From Oidiodendron maius Zn (lineage: Eukaryota; Ascomycota; Leotiomycetes; Myxotrichaceae), in the NCBI GenBank assembly GCA_000827325.1, contig KN832880.1, positions 476,803 through 540,802 on the forward strand: DNA of 64,000 nt, read 5' to 3'. Of this stretch, positions 43,568-55,500 are shown piece by piece. Positions within the stretch are counted from its first letter, which is position 1. The number at the start of each line of letters is the position of its first letter. The notes beneath the pieces are model-generated. The model was given only the letters and a program-made list of their open reading frames with translations. It made no database searches and was not told the origin of the DNA. The translations under genes were made by a program, and so were the position numbers.

Positions 43568-45510
43568 ATGGACGCTCTACTCCAGCACTCCCTGATTCTC
43601 AGAAAAGTCCCGGCGGTCGCAGTAGTTGAATATGCTGCACTGCTTCTCCTCCTCACGCTAACGTGTAAGCACCTTATACAATTCTCGAAAGCAAAATGTA
43701 ATAGCATCGAGTATTCATCATTATTATAGGGATCTGTTGGATTTATCGCAACAGGGGCTTTTGGGCGTCTTCCTCTGCCAACTCGAAATGGATCGCCGGC
43801 CCAAAGGGCAAGCCCTTTAGAGGCAATGCTCAGGAACTCCAAACCAACGGCGCTGCCAGTTGTAAGGCCTGGTACTCTCTTTATAAGCGATACGGACCAG
43901 CCTACGAGATGACAATTCCCTTTTTTCGTCTCCATGTCATCAACCACCCAACCTACCTCGAGCACATTCAGAAGCACAACAGTAATAACTATATACGCGG
44001 CGCATTCACCCGCAACGCCTTTGCAGGGCTTCACAGGTCCGGAATTTTCGTTGCTGACGGCAAAGAGTGGCATTTACAGCGCAAGATGGCCACCCGAGCG
44101 TTCAGCAAGAAGAACTTTGAGACTCACATCACGCAATCCCTTCACCACTGGCTCGATATTTTGATGCGACTTCTAACTAACTTGGCCAAGGAGCAAAAGG
44201 AATTCGACTTCCAGGAACTGATGGGCCGCTTTATGTTCTGTCTCTTCCTTCGAATCGCTTTCCACGAGGACAAGCTTGCTCTGGATGTAATATCCGATGA
44301 CCCAGAGTGTCTCAAGTCAATACCGGATTACGTCGAGGCATTTGACCAAGCCACCTATCGTGCGTTGATCTCTTTCTACCTTCAAACCGCTTCACAGTAT
44401 CTAATATGCTTTCGTTACAGTGTTTGACCGAAGGAGGCGTGACCCTTTGTGGAAGATCACCGAGAAGCTGTCTGGCGAGGATAAGATCAGCAAGAGAGCC
44501 GTGGACCTCTTCTATGGAAAGATAGAGAGCCTTATCGAAAAGCGTCTTGAGGCGAAGGAGAACGGCTACAAGCCCAACCCGGACGCGGGTGTTGACCTCC
44601 TAGACCTCTTCTTGGAGTCAACAAACGATCTGTACGCTCTGAGCGGAATGGTGCTCGCGTTCCTCTTAGCTGGCCGTAAGTCGTAATTCTACGGCTTGTA
44701 TCACCCGCTGACTGGCTCATGTACATAGGTGATACGACTGCGTTTAGCATGTCGTGGCTTATGAAAGAGATTCTCCACAGAGACAACCAACACCTTGATG
44801 CCGTGAACAAGATCCGAGCTGAGGCCGAGGAACTTGGTGTCACCACTGACTACCTCGATTTTGGAAATGCGCCCGTACGTCAACAACTTCTGGTTAAATT
44901 AGTCATCGAGGTTCATTATGCTGATGAGAGTCTTCAAGAGAATGCGATTCGCGAATGCTATGTGGGATGAGACAGCTCGCCTTGACACTGTCTCTCCAGC
45001 CGGCCAAATGGAGGCAGCAGACAATGATATTCTTCCTGCAGTGCCCGAACTCAATATGCCGCCGCGTCATGTTAAGAAGTATGCTCAATTTTCCTCGTGA
45101 TAACAAGTGAGCTGGTTGATACTAACCTAAACAGAGGCGACATTGTAAGCTATCAGAACTATGTTCTCGCCCGGATGCCAGAAGTATGGGGAGAGGACGC
45201 CGCCGTCTTCAACCCGTACCGATGGTTTAAAGAGAATGGGGAGAGCATCTCCTACAGTACTTTCAGTAAGCCGCGGGCCGCACTCGAAGTACAAATAATT
45301 ATTTCACGATTTCTGATGCTATTATGTGTAGAGTACCACTCCTGGAATGCCGGGCCGCGTAGCTGTCTCGGACGCGCACTCGCCACGTACGAGGGCATTG
45401 CTATTAGCACAGCCATTCTCCAGCGGTTCGATGTCACCCTGTCAGACAATACCAGGACGTATGAACCGCTTCCAGCCCTGAATATGGTACGATCTTGTTC
45501 CTCCCACTGA
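43568..45510 (+). CDS. Cytochrome P450, CYP52-clan-like
   Basis: Predicted membrane-bound monooxygenase. Exons 43568-43664, 43730-44359, 44421-44675, 44729-44874, 44939-45078, 45135-45265 and 45332-45510 close to 525 residues. An N-terminal anchor (VAVVEYAALLLLLTLTW) is followed by WIAGPKGKPFRGNAQEL. Helix C shows WHLQRKMATRAFSKK. The I-helix AGRDTTAF is restored only across the 44676-44728 intron. The K-helix ExxR is ETAR, the PERF-type motif is FNPYRW, and the heme loop is WNAGPRSCLGRALA with Cys478. The general pattern (FKENGESISYSTFKYHSW before the heme loop) is that of alkane or fatty-acid hydroxylase-like fungal P450s, but the substrate cannot be told. The 3' end may use an extra short intron after ALNM (45487) to give ANANGMLLG; I kept the simpler stop at 45510. 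Confidence 0.88.
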
Positions 45511-46548
45511 CAAACAGGCCAATGCTAATGGCATGCTCCTTGGAAGGGAATCAGAGAGGGCATTTATATGACAGTGAGGGAGAGGGCTTCTGGAGCTTAA
45601 AGTATTAGACTGGATATTTGATGCAAGGAGCCGATTTATTGGTCCGCTTGAATATATTCTGAGTATAAGTACTGTTCCTCCTCGAATTTCTATCAAATCA
45701 ACATTAATAAATACGGGCCATCTGAGGAAGGACCTGGGCAAGTCCTCTGGGATGTGGGGGAGGCACTGGACGGGTGTGGATATGAAGCTGGGGATACTTT
45801 ATCTCAAAATCCGCATATGATTCATTGCAGCGCCATGGGTGAGATGAAGGTGGTATTCATGTGGCTACCGACCTGCCGTCTATCGAGTTGGAAAAGTCAC
45901 TCGACAAAAGGTGGATGAAGCTCTGGGTCGGAAGTTAGGGCTATCTGAGGTGTTCAGCTGGTTTCGCATTTTACTCTAAGGATATAATCTCTAAGTTAAT
46001 GGACATCCCTGCATAACGAAAACCCCCTGGTGAAGCTAACCAAGGCAGCCGAACTACGAAAATTCCAATGCATAATAGTCACTATCATTTCTCAACAATC
46101 AGTGTCATATGTTGCTGTTTCTATTTCCTACCTTCCCAATTTTCTTCCTCAAAAGCATGATGGCAAGCCAGTGGCTGCACTCAGAGCATTTGTGCTACTC
46201 AACTCAATCCTGGCTACGCTGCGCACTTTTGTATATTAACAATGCGGGCGTAACCTAAAACTTAGTTAGAATTAACATTAATCGTTTATAAAACTATATA
46301 CGTTAATTACATGCGATCACGGCTATCAAAAGCTGTAATTGCGTAATTGGAACTACTTTCCGATTACTAGTATCGAAAAGAGAGTTCAGGGAACTCATTT
46401 ACATAACAAATGAGACTAAGGGCACGAGCTGCATCCTATCCGCTGCAAAATATATCTGCTGATGGTATAAGTTGTGACTTCTTACGATAATTAAAATGCG
46501 ATCTCATTTTTGACATAGCGATTAAGCTTGAACTTTGACTTAAAGCAT
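45511..46548. other. Intergenic region, no gene recognised
   Basis: About 1 kb between the P450 3' end and the HET gene 3' end. A 69-codon frame at 46030-46239 has no motif. The part from 46240 to 46500 is AT-rich. Confidence 0.35.
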
Positions 46549-48621
46549 TTATACAATCTTAAACCTAGACACTTCTGCTTTATTTTGCAGCTCAGGTAAA
46601 GGTGACCATATCCGCGCCATGCCAGCTCTTTCATACACGTCCTTTTTACCCGCCGAAGGGACCAATAGTAATCCATGGTGTTTATTATTATCTTTACCCA
46701 GAACCAACCATCTTAGATCCTCCGCAGCATACGGAGCAGCACATATCCCTATAGGGAGAGAAGTGAAAGCAATATCTGGATCAACACGAACTTGCTTTTC
46801 ATGTCCCTGGAACTGCAGTATTAGGGTGCTCTCAAGTTCGTTGATCATGGTAATGTCGGTTTCGATTGCAGCTTTGCAAGGGATCAGAAAAGCCGCTTCT
46901 AAGACGATGAATCCTCCCTCTTCAACGTCACCAAAGGGGTTTTTCTCATTGGATTTAATGCTAACATCAACAACGGCTAGTCGACTATCCTGCTGCATTG
47001 ACTTGGTAAACACATAGGTTACGCGAACTCCGTGATGCGTGTCCTCTGGAGAGGATAAATTGTCCAGAGAAGCCCAAGACCACGTTGGAGATCGGTATGG
47101 AAGCCGTCTGCAGGCTTTATGGCCATCAGCAAGCATCCATAGCAGGCCACTCAATAAATGATTATGCCATAGTCCTGCCACGTACTTGCATCCAAGTTCG
47201 GCTTGAAATTGCTCCGCAATACCAGTCAGAGCGGTAAGTTTGTCCGAAGCATGGCTGAGGTTCAGACCTGAGTACTGCTGTACCACGAACTGCCACTGCT
47301 CTGCTTTGTTTCTAGTATCGCCTCCAAATGCGTTGGGCCGGAAAGTCGCCGCATTTTCGCGATCGAGGCCGCCGCATTCGCATCTCGAAGATGAGATACA
47401 CTCCCAGAGCATTTCCGTCCCATGAAAGTGAACAGTACGAGGTGCAAGGATACGCTCCTGGTAGACCCAAGCTCGGCATATCTGTAGACCTCTGTCAGCT
47501 TTGGATCCAATTGCTACTGACGACGAATACGTACCAAAGGCGAGAACGCCGAGAAATATGCAGAACCAGTTCTATCAAGCGCAGAGTGTCCTGGTGTGAG
47601 TAGAAAACGAACGTGAACAGCGCTAGAACCCAAATAGGGTCTGGTTATCTCATGTGACCCCACGTCCAACGGAGATTGCACGTCTGGCGTTGATGTTGAT
47701 CTTTCTCTGAAGCACCCGCCGGCCCCTTCTTTAGAACTCGTAGCAGCGATATTCAGGTAGGATTGTGAATACACAATTCTCATTTTATTAACTTCGATCT
47801 CCCAATCTCCTTTGTCAAGCTGTATGATGCATAATGAATCAATCCACAAATACCTGATACCTAAATTTCGGGTCAGAGATACAGCATCTCTGAAAGTTTT
47901 GGTGAGATCCTTTAGTTCGATACCAGCTATCCTGTCCTTAATCGTATCCCGGGTAGTTGTGATTAGCTGTGAAGGTCCCCAGCAATGACTCAGGGTCATA
48001 TAAGTTCCTTCCATCCCTTGAGTCTCAAATAATCGAATTGGATCTTGCGGTTTAGGAGTTTCTCCTAAATCGAGAACACGCGTGGGAAGGCCTCTGCTGC
48101 TTCTACGATAGCTAGCGCATCCATGGCTAGTGTTGCAGTCAGAAAGCCATTGTTTGGTTTGGCGGGTCGCAATCTCGATATCGAGTTTTTCCGGCACCAA
48201 ATTCGCTGGGCCAAACGCTGCCCAAGGGGCGGGTCGGCCTGTACGTGTTAACATAACTCTTCAGATGATAAGCGTCAACATTTTCTATTTACTCACCCGC
48301 CAGAGTGAAGAACTCTAACCAGCTAGCTTTAGCCTGCTTATGATCTTCAACACATACCTGTAGAGGATATAAAGGAGGACGGCAGCGAAACCGAATTATA
48401 GATTCCTCCCCAATATGCCCTAGAACATTTCGGAAGGCTTCAACCCCTTCGCAAACAATTGAGCATATCTCACAGCCTCTTGAAGCGGTCTCACGAAGGT
48501 CAAAGTATTTCACAACTCGCTGGTAACCTAGTCCCTGTCGCATAACTTGCCAGCGGTCGGTATGGCTGGTGTCGAGGTCATCGCACACAGGACAACCGTC
48601 GTTTGTACTTCCTTCCGACAT
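46549..48621 (-). CDS. HET-domain (heterokaryon incompatibility) protein, intact
   Basis: Three exons in coding order, 48621-48297, 48238-47535 and 47481-46549, close to 653 residues. The start at 48621 (MSEGSTNDGCPVCDDLD) is preferred over an in-frame Met at 48669 because the Cys-rich N-terminus is typical of this subfamily. Seen: GCPVCDDL and GCEICSIVCEG; HET core YMTLSHCWGPSQLITTTRDT, RYLWIDSLCIIQLDKGDWE, MRIVYSQSYLNIAATSSKEG; RAWVYQERILAPRTVHFHG (spans the second intron); LWECISSSRC; SPTWSWASLDN; and a long C-terminal beta-rich tail. This is the TOL/HET-6 type architecture, thought to cause cell death when incompatible partners fuse. The partner and allelic specificity are not visible. 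No break was found. Confidence 0.9.
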
Positions 48622-48939
48622 TTTTATGATGTGTCGATGTACCGACGCTCTAATAATATCATAAATCAAATCTGAGCTATTGAGTGGAGTCAGTCAGCGA
48701 TGTAGCTTTTAGGACACTGTCGAATCTGGATGAGAATATGAAAGAAAAATGAAAAGCAGTCACACTTAATATTGTCCACGCCTAAGCGACGTGCATGGTT
48801 GATTTACAAGATTCTACGAAGCGCTGACGGAAAACATTGTCACTGAACCGTCAACCTCGGTGGCTGAAATGGGCAAACCAATAACATATTTGTACGTGTC
48901 AACAGCCAACTACCGAAACTGGTCACCTAATACAGATCG

Positions 48940-49887
48940 ATGTTCTTTGTTGGTCGTGATCGACACCGAACGACAATGCGGCGGAGAGAATCTGCCAGAA
49001 GCACGAAAATTTCTTGGGAATCTGGCAACTTGGAAGGTACCCTGACAGATTCGGCCATCTGCCATGAAGAAAGAACGATCCCAGGACCTGGTGGCAACAT
49101 CGCCCTAGGGATCCTTCGGTCAAAAAATTCTGCAGGAGGTCTTCGACCAGCAATCTATTACACCTATGGTGGTGTTATGGTATTTGGCACTCGCTTCTAT
49201 GAAATTGGTACGACTTTTGAATATATCAAACAATTAGACGTTGTTGTTGTCTCTGTCGAATATCGACTTGCACCTGACCACTTTGATCCAGCTCCGGTAG
49301 AAGATTGTTTCGCTGGCCTCCAGTGGGTCAGTGAACACGCCACTGAACTGGGAATTAATTCAAAGAAGGCTGTGATAAGTGGTCTCTCGGCAGGGGGAGG
49401 CCTGGCGGCTGGGATAGCACTTACGGCTCGCGATCGAGGCGGACCAGATCTTCTTGGACAATGTCTTATTTACCTAATGTTGGACGATCGAATGAGTACG
49501 GTATCGAGCCACCAATATATGTATGAGGAGATTTATAATGGAAATTCTAATATTAACGGCTTGGGACTGCTTTCTTCCTGGGCTCCGGGGAACGGGAGAT
49601 GTAAGTCTCTACGCCGCACCATCTCGTGCTACAGACCTCTCGAGCCTCCCACCAACATGGATTGATGTTGGTACCGCAGAGGTATTTAGAGATGAAAACG
49701 TGGCATATGCAACGAAGCTGTGGGAATTGGCATTCAGACTGAGTTACATGTTTGGCCGGGAGCGTGGCATGCATTTGATATATATGCGCCAGATACCGAG
49801 ATAGCTGCCCTTTGTCTGGAAACCAGGATGGCTTGGATGAAGCGAACTCTAGAGCCCGTCTCCATGAATGAGAGAAACTTGTTGTAA
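48940..49887 (+). pseudogene. Broken alpha/beta-hydrolase (Abhydrolase_3, esterase/lipase-like)
   Basis: The main frame (48940-49665) reads RTIPGPGGNIALGILRSKN, AIYYTYGGVMVFGTRFYEIG, VVSVEYRLAPDHFDPAPVED and VISGLSAGGGLAAGI (nucleophile GLSAG). The family then continues in another frame with GTGDVSLYAAPSRATDLSSL and WIDVGTAEVFRDE (catalytic Asp), and in a third with GAWHAFDIYAPDTEIAA (catalytic His), ending at TAA 49887. Two frameshifts, near 49550 and 49735, therefore break it. The second fits a single missing base after KLWE. The HGG oxyanion motif reads YGG (TYGGV). The N-terminus could not be placed. It is probably a recent pseudogene, since the motifs are otherwise well kept. Confidence 0.75.
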
Positions 49888-50448
49888 AGAGCTATAATTT
49901 ATCTATATATGGAGCCAATAGTTGATTCGCATTGGGAGAAGGGTCGTCCACGTGGAGAATTAAATGTTCTTGTCAAGATCAAGCTAGACTAATATATGAC
50001 ACGGTTTCAGCTCATCATGTAGAATCGTGAAATGATAACGGAGGATCTAATGTTAGAGGTGATATCTCATATCCATTCAGTCTTCCGTGGAGGCATAAAA
50101 AATATAGACATCCTGACTTCCGACGTCTAATCTGTTATGCCTTGGATATCTTCGACACCATCGCTAACCAAATCTGTATTGTCAGGAGACTTATGTACTT
50201 TGCCGATACTATATTCAAAGAGCAGTTTTAGGATACTACTGTTGCTGGGTCATGCTGGTCTGTAATGATGGATCCTCAAACAGTCGAAGGAAATTGAAAT
50301 TTTGTCAATTGCCTAGCAAATCTAGATCCTCCTTTTACCTTAACAGAAAGCAAGAGCGGTAAAGACCATACCTCTACGACATGAAACGCCGCCCAGAAAA
50401 AATTTCAAAAACTTTTAACCCAACTTCGCTGGCCTGCCTTTTCCAGCT
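49888..50448. other. Intergenic region, no gene recognised
   Basis: AT-rich sequence between the hydrolase relic and the 3' end of the small secreted protein gene. Nothing was recognised. Confidence 0.35.
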
Positions 50449-50778
50449 TCATTGCTTGTCCTTGCCAACCTTGGTCTTGATATAATTCGTGACTTTCTGC
50501 ACCCTGGTGCTGCCTTCCCCATTGCGCATTGATGGGATAATGTCCTTCGAGCCTGCAGGAGCGTTACCGCCGGAAGCCTTTTCAGGCTCGATCGAGACAT
50601 AGCCGGGCTCCTCGGTTTCGTCAGTGAGTGGCCTCGCGGGGAGCGGCTTGTCGTTGTTGCGGGCCTGGAGACCATCGAAGTCCCGTGCGAAGACGTCGCC
50701 GTTGCTCTCATATGGCAAAGGTGCCGCGAGAGTAGTGGCTGCGATGCTAAGAACGCTGAAGACGATCGCTGCGCGCAT
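50449..50778 (-). CDS. Small secreted protein, 109 residues, unknown function
   Basis: Single-exon gene. A clear signal peptide (MRAAIVFSVLSIAATTLA, likely cleavage before APLPY) is followed by an acidic region with the repeated pattern FARDFDGLQARN, then EEPGYVSIEPEKASGGN and a basic C-terminus (YIKTKVGKDKQ). There are no cysteines in the mature part. The acidic pro-like segment with single-Arg sites is common in fungal secreted peptides, but I do not recognise a family. The transcript would start near 50880, where AT-rich promoter-like sequence (ATTAAATAG, 50920-50929) lies. Confidence 0.6.
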   Translation of the reverse strand: MRAAIVFSVLSIAATTLAAPLPYESNGDVFARDFDGLQARNNDKPLPARPLTDETEEPGYVSIEPEKASGGNAPAGSKDIIPSMRNGEGSTRVQKVTNYIKTKVGKDKQ

Positions 50779-51967
50779 TTTGAGAGTGTGTGAGGATGCT
50801 TACTGGAGAGGCGAGAAATGAGTTTGATATTAGCAATGGACTGAAGACTGGATGCTGTGAGTTGCAACTGTTATATTGATTGCTTGATGTCTCTTATAAA
50901 ATTCCGGATACTGGAAGTCATTAAATAGTTCGAAGAGAGCTTGCTCTCTGCTCACTCATTGCCATCTTGGTAGAAGTTCTCGCTGCCCCACTGTCGTCAA
51001 ACGGCCTCTGTTCCTCTCTTCCTCTCTTCTTAGCCACGCTTCCTTCATATAAACAGCTATTTGTCTAAATATTTTTCTACAAAGGAGTGATAGACGCTCT
51101 TCAGCCAATAGAAAACAGTAGTTGGAATGTTTCATCTCTTTATTCAGTCTGTAGGAGCAGGTCGGTCTCTATTTACCAATCTTATGTAAGGCGTTCCCTT
51201 GCACTATTCAAGCACTCAGCCACACTCGCTCTGCGTAAATAGTCACACGATCGGCTTCCTTCATCCTCCTCGTGGTCGCGTGCTTACTCTCCCTCTATGG
51301 CGCAGGAAAATTATCCTATTGTGTCTTGTTGTTCATAGTGTCAGGGATGCTGCGACGTGGAGTACCTAGGAATCCTTTCCCCATTCTTCACCATGCGCCT
51401 TTAATCCTCCTGTGTTGCAGACTAAAATTCATAGCCACAAGACTACTAAAGGTCCATTACGGAACGACGATTATGCTTATTATCAGACCAACGTCCAAAC
51501 CCCTGCTGGCGATGTAACTGAATCACATCCACCACTCGCGATAGAGATTGTAAATGACCTCTCAAGACAAATCTCACCCGCTACTAGAATGGATAGCGCA
51601 ATGGAGTCGGGCCGGCAGCTGCACCGTCCAACAAAAAATACAATTGCCATAAAGCACTGAGCCTGGAGTGGAACATGAAGGTGCTTATGCGGCAAATGGC
51701 ACCACAGAGCCAGTCAGTCAGAAGTCTGTAGGACCCTACACAGAGGTCTGGCAAACAAAATAGGCCTAAGTCCAGTCAGGCCAGTTATACCGAGGAAGCG
51801 GAGGCAACTCTATCACTATACTATTATCGACTCTTCGCGGTCCTTCATTTTCTTAATCACCTGCCGAGACTAGGACTAAAGCTAACCTGCCTACTCGATT
51901 CATAAAATACATTGATAAAAACTTCTACGCTAGAAATAATATTACCCAGCTTGACAGTGGTTTGATT
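50779..51967. other. Intergenic region, no gene recognised
   Basis: About 1.2 kb. Open frames at 51272-51517, 51412-51660 and 51483-51695 overlap each other without motifs. CTCTTCCTCTCTTC pyrimidine tracts near 51015 suggest promoter sequence for the secreted protein gene. Confidence 0.35.
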
Positions 51968-53011
51968 TTACAATCTAGACAGTCTCTCCTTCCTCTCCTC
52001 TTTCTCCCTTTCATTTAGTGCCCACTCAATTAGCCTTTTCTTTCTCATCTCCACGCCTGTCCTTGGCGCCCTCCCGTCAACATATCCCATAAAAGCATGT
52101 GTGCTGAACCCCATCAGCTGCAACAATTTCTTCGGCACTTGATCTAAATCCTCCCATCCCATCGCAACAGTCATATTCTCGTATGTTCGTATCCAAGGCT
52201 GGCAGTACTGTGCTGTCAAGCTCCTCCTTTGCTGATTGCTTGTATTCGCCCCGCCGCTATGCCATACTGTATTCAGGAAGTACAACATCGACCCAGCTGG
52301 CATGACGGCCGGTATCATCTCTTCGCGTTTAGGCATGCGATCATCGCCCCAGAGATGGGACCCGGGTATAAGTGTCGTGGCGCCATTGGTCTCCGTGAAT
52401 TCATCAAGGGATATCATCGTACCCTGTATCGACTCATTAGCTAAAGTTTTACTGAATCTGGAGACAGAAGAGGCAATGGAGCTCACAATTCCCATCAGAG
52501 GTCGGGGTCTAGGAAGCGCTACCAACCCATCATCCGTATGCATAAGTTGAACCACGCTTCCCGGCTCAATATTCACCGTATGGTAGCTGGTCAATAGGTA
52601 ATTCGGCTGCAGAAAGTAGTCGTTGAGCTTCATCACCGTCTCGTGTATTGGGAAGCAATCAAAAGCTCGACTTTTATCGGCAAGCGCATAAATGCGCCTG
52701 GTCTTGAAGCCTTCGAAGTCATTGCGCCCGCCTTGGGATGCAGGACCGGACGATCGCTGCTGTTCTAGGCGGTCCAGTTCATCGAGGGCGTGCTGTACTT
52801 GGGCAGGGGTGTAAATGGAGGGCAGGATCACATATCCATGCTCTAGTACATGATCGATGAGCGATTGGATTGACTTATCCTTTGGGCCGGGGAGGAAGGT
52901 TGTCCCATTTCCTAGCTGGATCCTGCTCTTAACCGTAGCGGGATTGGGAATTTTGAAAGCCTAGACGGGTCAGAGAAGGGACGGTAGCAACAATTAGTGC
53001 ATGTATACCAT
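51968..53011 (-). CDS. Phytanoyl-CoA dioxygenase (PhyH)-family Fe(II)/2-oxoglutarate oxygenase
   Basis: Predicted non-heme iron, 2-oxoglutarate-dependent hydroxylase. The main exon 52960-51968 is open from FKIPNPATVKSRIQ, LGNGTTFLPGPKDK and VLEHGYVILPSIYT to the end. Only a start codon is missing. It is supplied by an ATG at 53011-53009 directly before a 48-nt intron (GTATAC..CTAG), which would make a one-codon first coding exon and 331 residues. Iron ligands: His142 and Asp144 in LMHTDDG, and His235 in NTVWHSGGANTS. The 2OG-binding Arg is in QQRRSLTAQY. SLDEFTETNGATTLIPGSHL is the typical PhyH core. The C-terminal helix is charged (KEERKERLSRL). In fungi such enzymes often modify secondary metabolites, but the substrate is unknown. 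Confidence 0.82.
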
Positions 53012-53237
53012 TCTTTGATTGTTTCCTCTTCTGCAGCCCTCTGTGTGGTTTGGTAATCAATCAATGTACATAGAAAGACGGAAGAAGGAACGTAGAAGGC
53101 TGTCCTTGCAGTGACAAGGGCCTTATTACTGCGTTATGCAGCTTGGAGACAAACTGTAGAGTGCTGCAGTCAAGTCCCAAGCGTAGCTAGGGGATATGCC
53201 AAAGGTAGTTCGAGTTTAACTAGCAAATCTCACGGGT

Positions 53238-53366
53238 CTGCAGCACTCTAACCTGTGATCTTATACCTCGGTAAAACGAAGATGAGATATTACCGCACAT
53301 CTCAGTGCCTGCAGCACTCTAACCTGTGATCTTATACCTCGGTAAAACGAAGATGAGATATTACCG
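53238..53366. repeat. Tandem direct repeat, two 58-bp units with 13-bp spacer
   Basis: Units 53238-53295 and 53309-53366 are identical by eye, from CTGCAGCACTCTAACCTG to GAGATATTACCG. A separate word, TAGAGTGCTGCAG, at about 53157-53169 is the inverse of the unit start. The block lies upstream of the PhyH gene start (53011), outside any gene. Confidence 0.8.
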
Positions 53367-53924
53367 TAAGATTATAGTTTAGTGACACTTGACTAAGACA
53401 AATTACTATGACGAACAGTGTTGATGCGGGGTTAAGCTAACCGTTTCTAGACAACAGTCTCATCTTCTAACCTGATATGGATGGATTAGCTTCCTTATCA
53501 GCCTTCGGTAGACTCTGGGCTAAGCTTACTTCTGATATAGTGGGCTTTATATGCGAGCTATTCATTGGCTACTGTCAACCATAACTGAATATGTATTTGC
53601 GTCCCTCAAATCAACCTAGAAACACATTTTGTCCAGTGGGGGTGACATTGTATTTTGTTCTCTGAGAATTTGCCATGCCTCTACAATGCCGAATTAATCA
53701 TGAAAAATTCACTCCAGATTGTTCTCAGCCAAGATGGGTTATTCCTCGAGACTCACAATCGTCCAATTATTGTCATATTCGATACGCCAGAGGGTCGTCC
53801 CAATAAGGGCGGGAAAATACCCGCTGCGGGCAAGTTAATGGAAAAATATTTTTTAACAATAGCACGACTAGAATAAAAACTTCAAGCTAATATAAAACCT
53901 GAACTAAAGATGAGTCGCTGGACG
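53367..53924. other. Intergenic sequence before a decayed regulator
   Basis: No gene supported. A 73-codon frame at 53655-53876 has no motif, though it could include decayed 5' sequence of the pseudogene that follows. The stretch 53012-53237 between the PhyH start and the repeat is also empty. Confidence 0.35.
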
Positions 53925-55500
53925 CCGTACAGCCTTTGATTCTTATGGACGCTACCAATGCTACCAGAGAAGTTGAGGGACAGCGGAAAGAGATTCGAGC
54001 GCAAGCTATGCGAAATTATTGGAGAGGCCAAAAAAGAAGCTCTTACACAAGCCTCATCACTCTAATTCGTGAAATCATTCTGTATTCGCTAAGCCAGTGA
54101 AAGATGATGACTTAATTGGGGCATCCACCATCCCGCATAAAACATATCGAGGTTTAGACCCTTTGCCGCATACCCCAATTGAGATACTGCCTCGTATGCA
54201 TAAACTGCTTCACTACTGTACGTATGGCGCACTCCAGATAACAGCGGCCAATTAACATCCCTCTTCAAAGATGTCACTGTTGTTATAGCTAGCGACCATT
54301 CAAAAGGACGACGCGAGCAAAAGCAAGACCAAGCCAACGCGGAACTATATTTATTACCTCTGACGGATGCCACGGCATTCTACATGATTCTTTGTAGCTC
54401 TGCTACGTATATGAAACTCCTTTCTGGGAATTCGGAGTCACTGGAAGCCGAGAGATATAAGTTGGAAGCAATTCATTTGGTGAATTTAAGGCTGTAAGAT
54501 CCGAAGGCTTCAGTTTCTGATGTGATTATTGCAGCTGTTACGTATCTTGCCATAATAAAGGTGAGATTTGCTCTGTTTCAATCGCAGAAGTTAACTAAAT
54601 TCTCTGCACACAGTGCGTGATTGGAAATCATACTGCTTGGGCTCTTCATATGAATGGACTGAGCCGCATGATAACGATCCTAGGAGGTTTCGCTACCTTA
54701 AACATATCATTGCAGGAGAAAATATGCAGGTATTAAACTAAAGACACGTTTACTAACACTCACTGACAAGCAAGGGCGGAGATTGTTGGCTCTGTTGAAA
54801 CAGATTCGCGACCTAACTTCCCATACCTTGGTCACAGTAGCCGAGAAACAAATCATTCATCTGCTGAAACGGCCATCGTAGAACTTGCTATAGACTTTTG
54901 GTATCTGGCACGATCTTTCAACTTTAAATCAGACTTTATAGACATCCTTTGCAACCTACAGATCTTGACAAGCAATGATAATCGCACCACTACCAACAGC
55001 ATATATTTCAGGTCACCAGAAATGGACTCAGCCATCACAGGTCTTTGTTATCGTCTCGTTTCGTATTGTCATGCTTAGACGCTGCACCAGTTGATGATGT
55101 TGAACTCTGCCGGCACGGCTCATTGTTCTATCTGCAAACCCTGGTCAAAGGGTTCTCTTCCCGTGCTGCTCTTTTCTGATATGAGAACTTCAGACGTATC
55201 TCGATAATATTAGCATTCATGCTGCGATGGGGGAGGATTGGTCTACAGATCTTGTTGTTTAGCTGATGTTTCTGAGAGGCTCTATCACAACTGATAACTC
55301 GACAAGAAGCTGGTTCATAGCACGATTATGTCGTATTAGTGTTCAACTACGATTTCATTACTGGGGCAATGTAAAAACATTACTACTAAGTTCTTTTGGG
55401 TTCAAACAATTCATGAAACGCTGTATATGGGTGTATGGGACGAAGTAGTTATGGAGATGAGTATTGTCAACTGTGGAACACAGCTCCGGAGTAAAACCAG
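53925..55500 (+). pseudogene. Decayed fungal transcription factor of PF11951 (Fungal_trans_2) type
   Basis: Fragments in order: QPLILMDATNATREVEGQRK then IRAQAMRNYWRGQKR (the N-terminal IRAHVM..YW motif of the zinc-finger-less subfamily); FYMILCSSATYMKLLSGNSE; SDVIIAAVTYLAIIK; an intron; HTAWALHMNGLSRMITILGG; and ELAIDFWYLARSFNFKSDF. The C-terminal part has VELCRHGSLFYLQTLVKGFS, AFMLRWGRIG, STRSWFIARLCRISVQLRFH and LYMGVWDEVVMEMSI. Stops occur after LVNLRL, after YCHA and in several places after 55180, and frames change near 55170 and 55370. The intact gene at 56168 is a distant relative in the same order, not a recent copy. Confidence 0.65.

Noticed and set aside
44875-44902. 28-nt intron in the P450 at GTACGT..AAATTAG
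   Set aside because: Too short for fungal splicing; the CTTCAAG acceptor at 44938 gives a normal 64-nt intron and keeps the frame.
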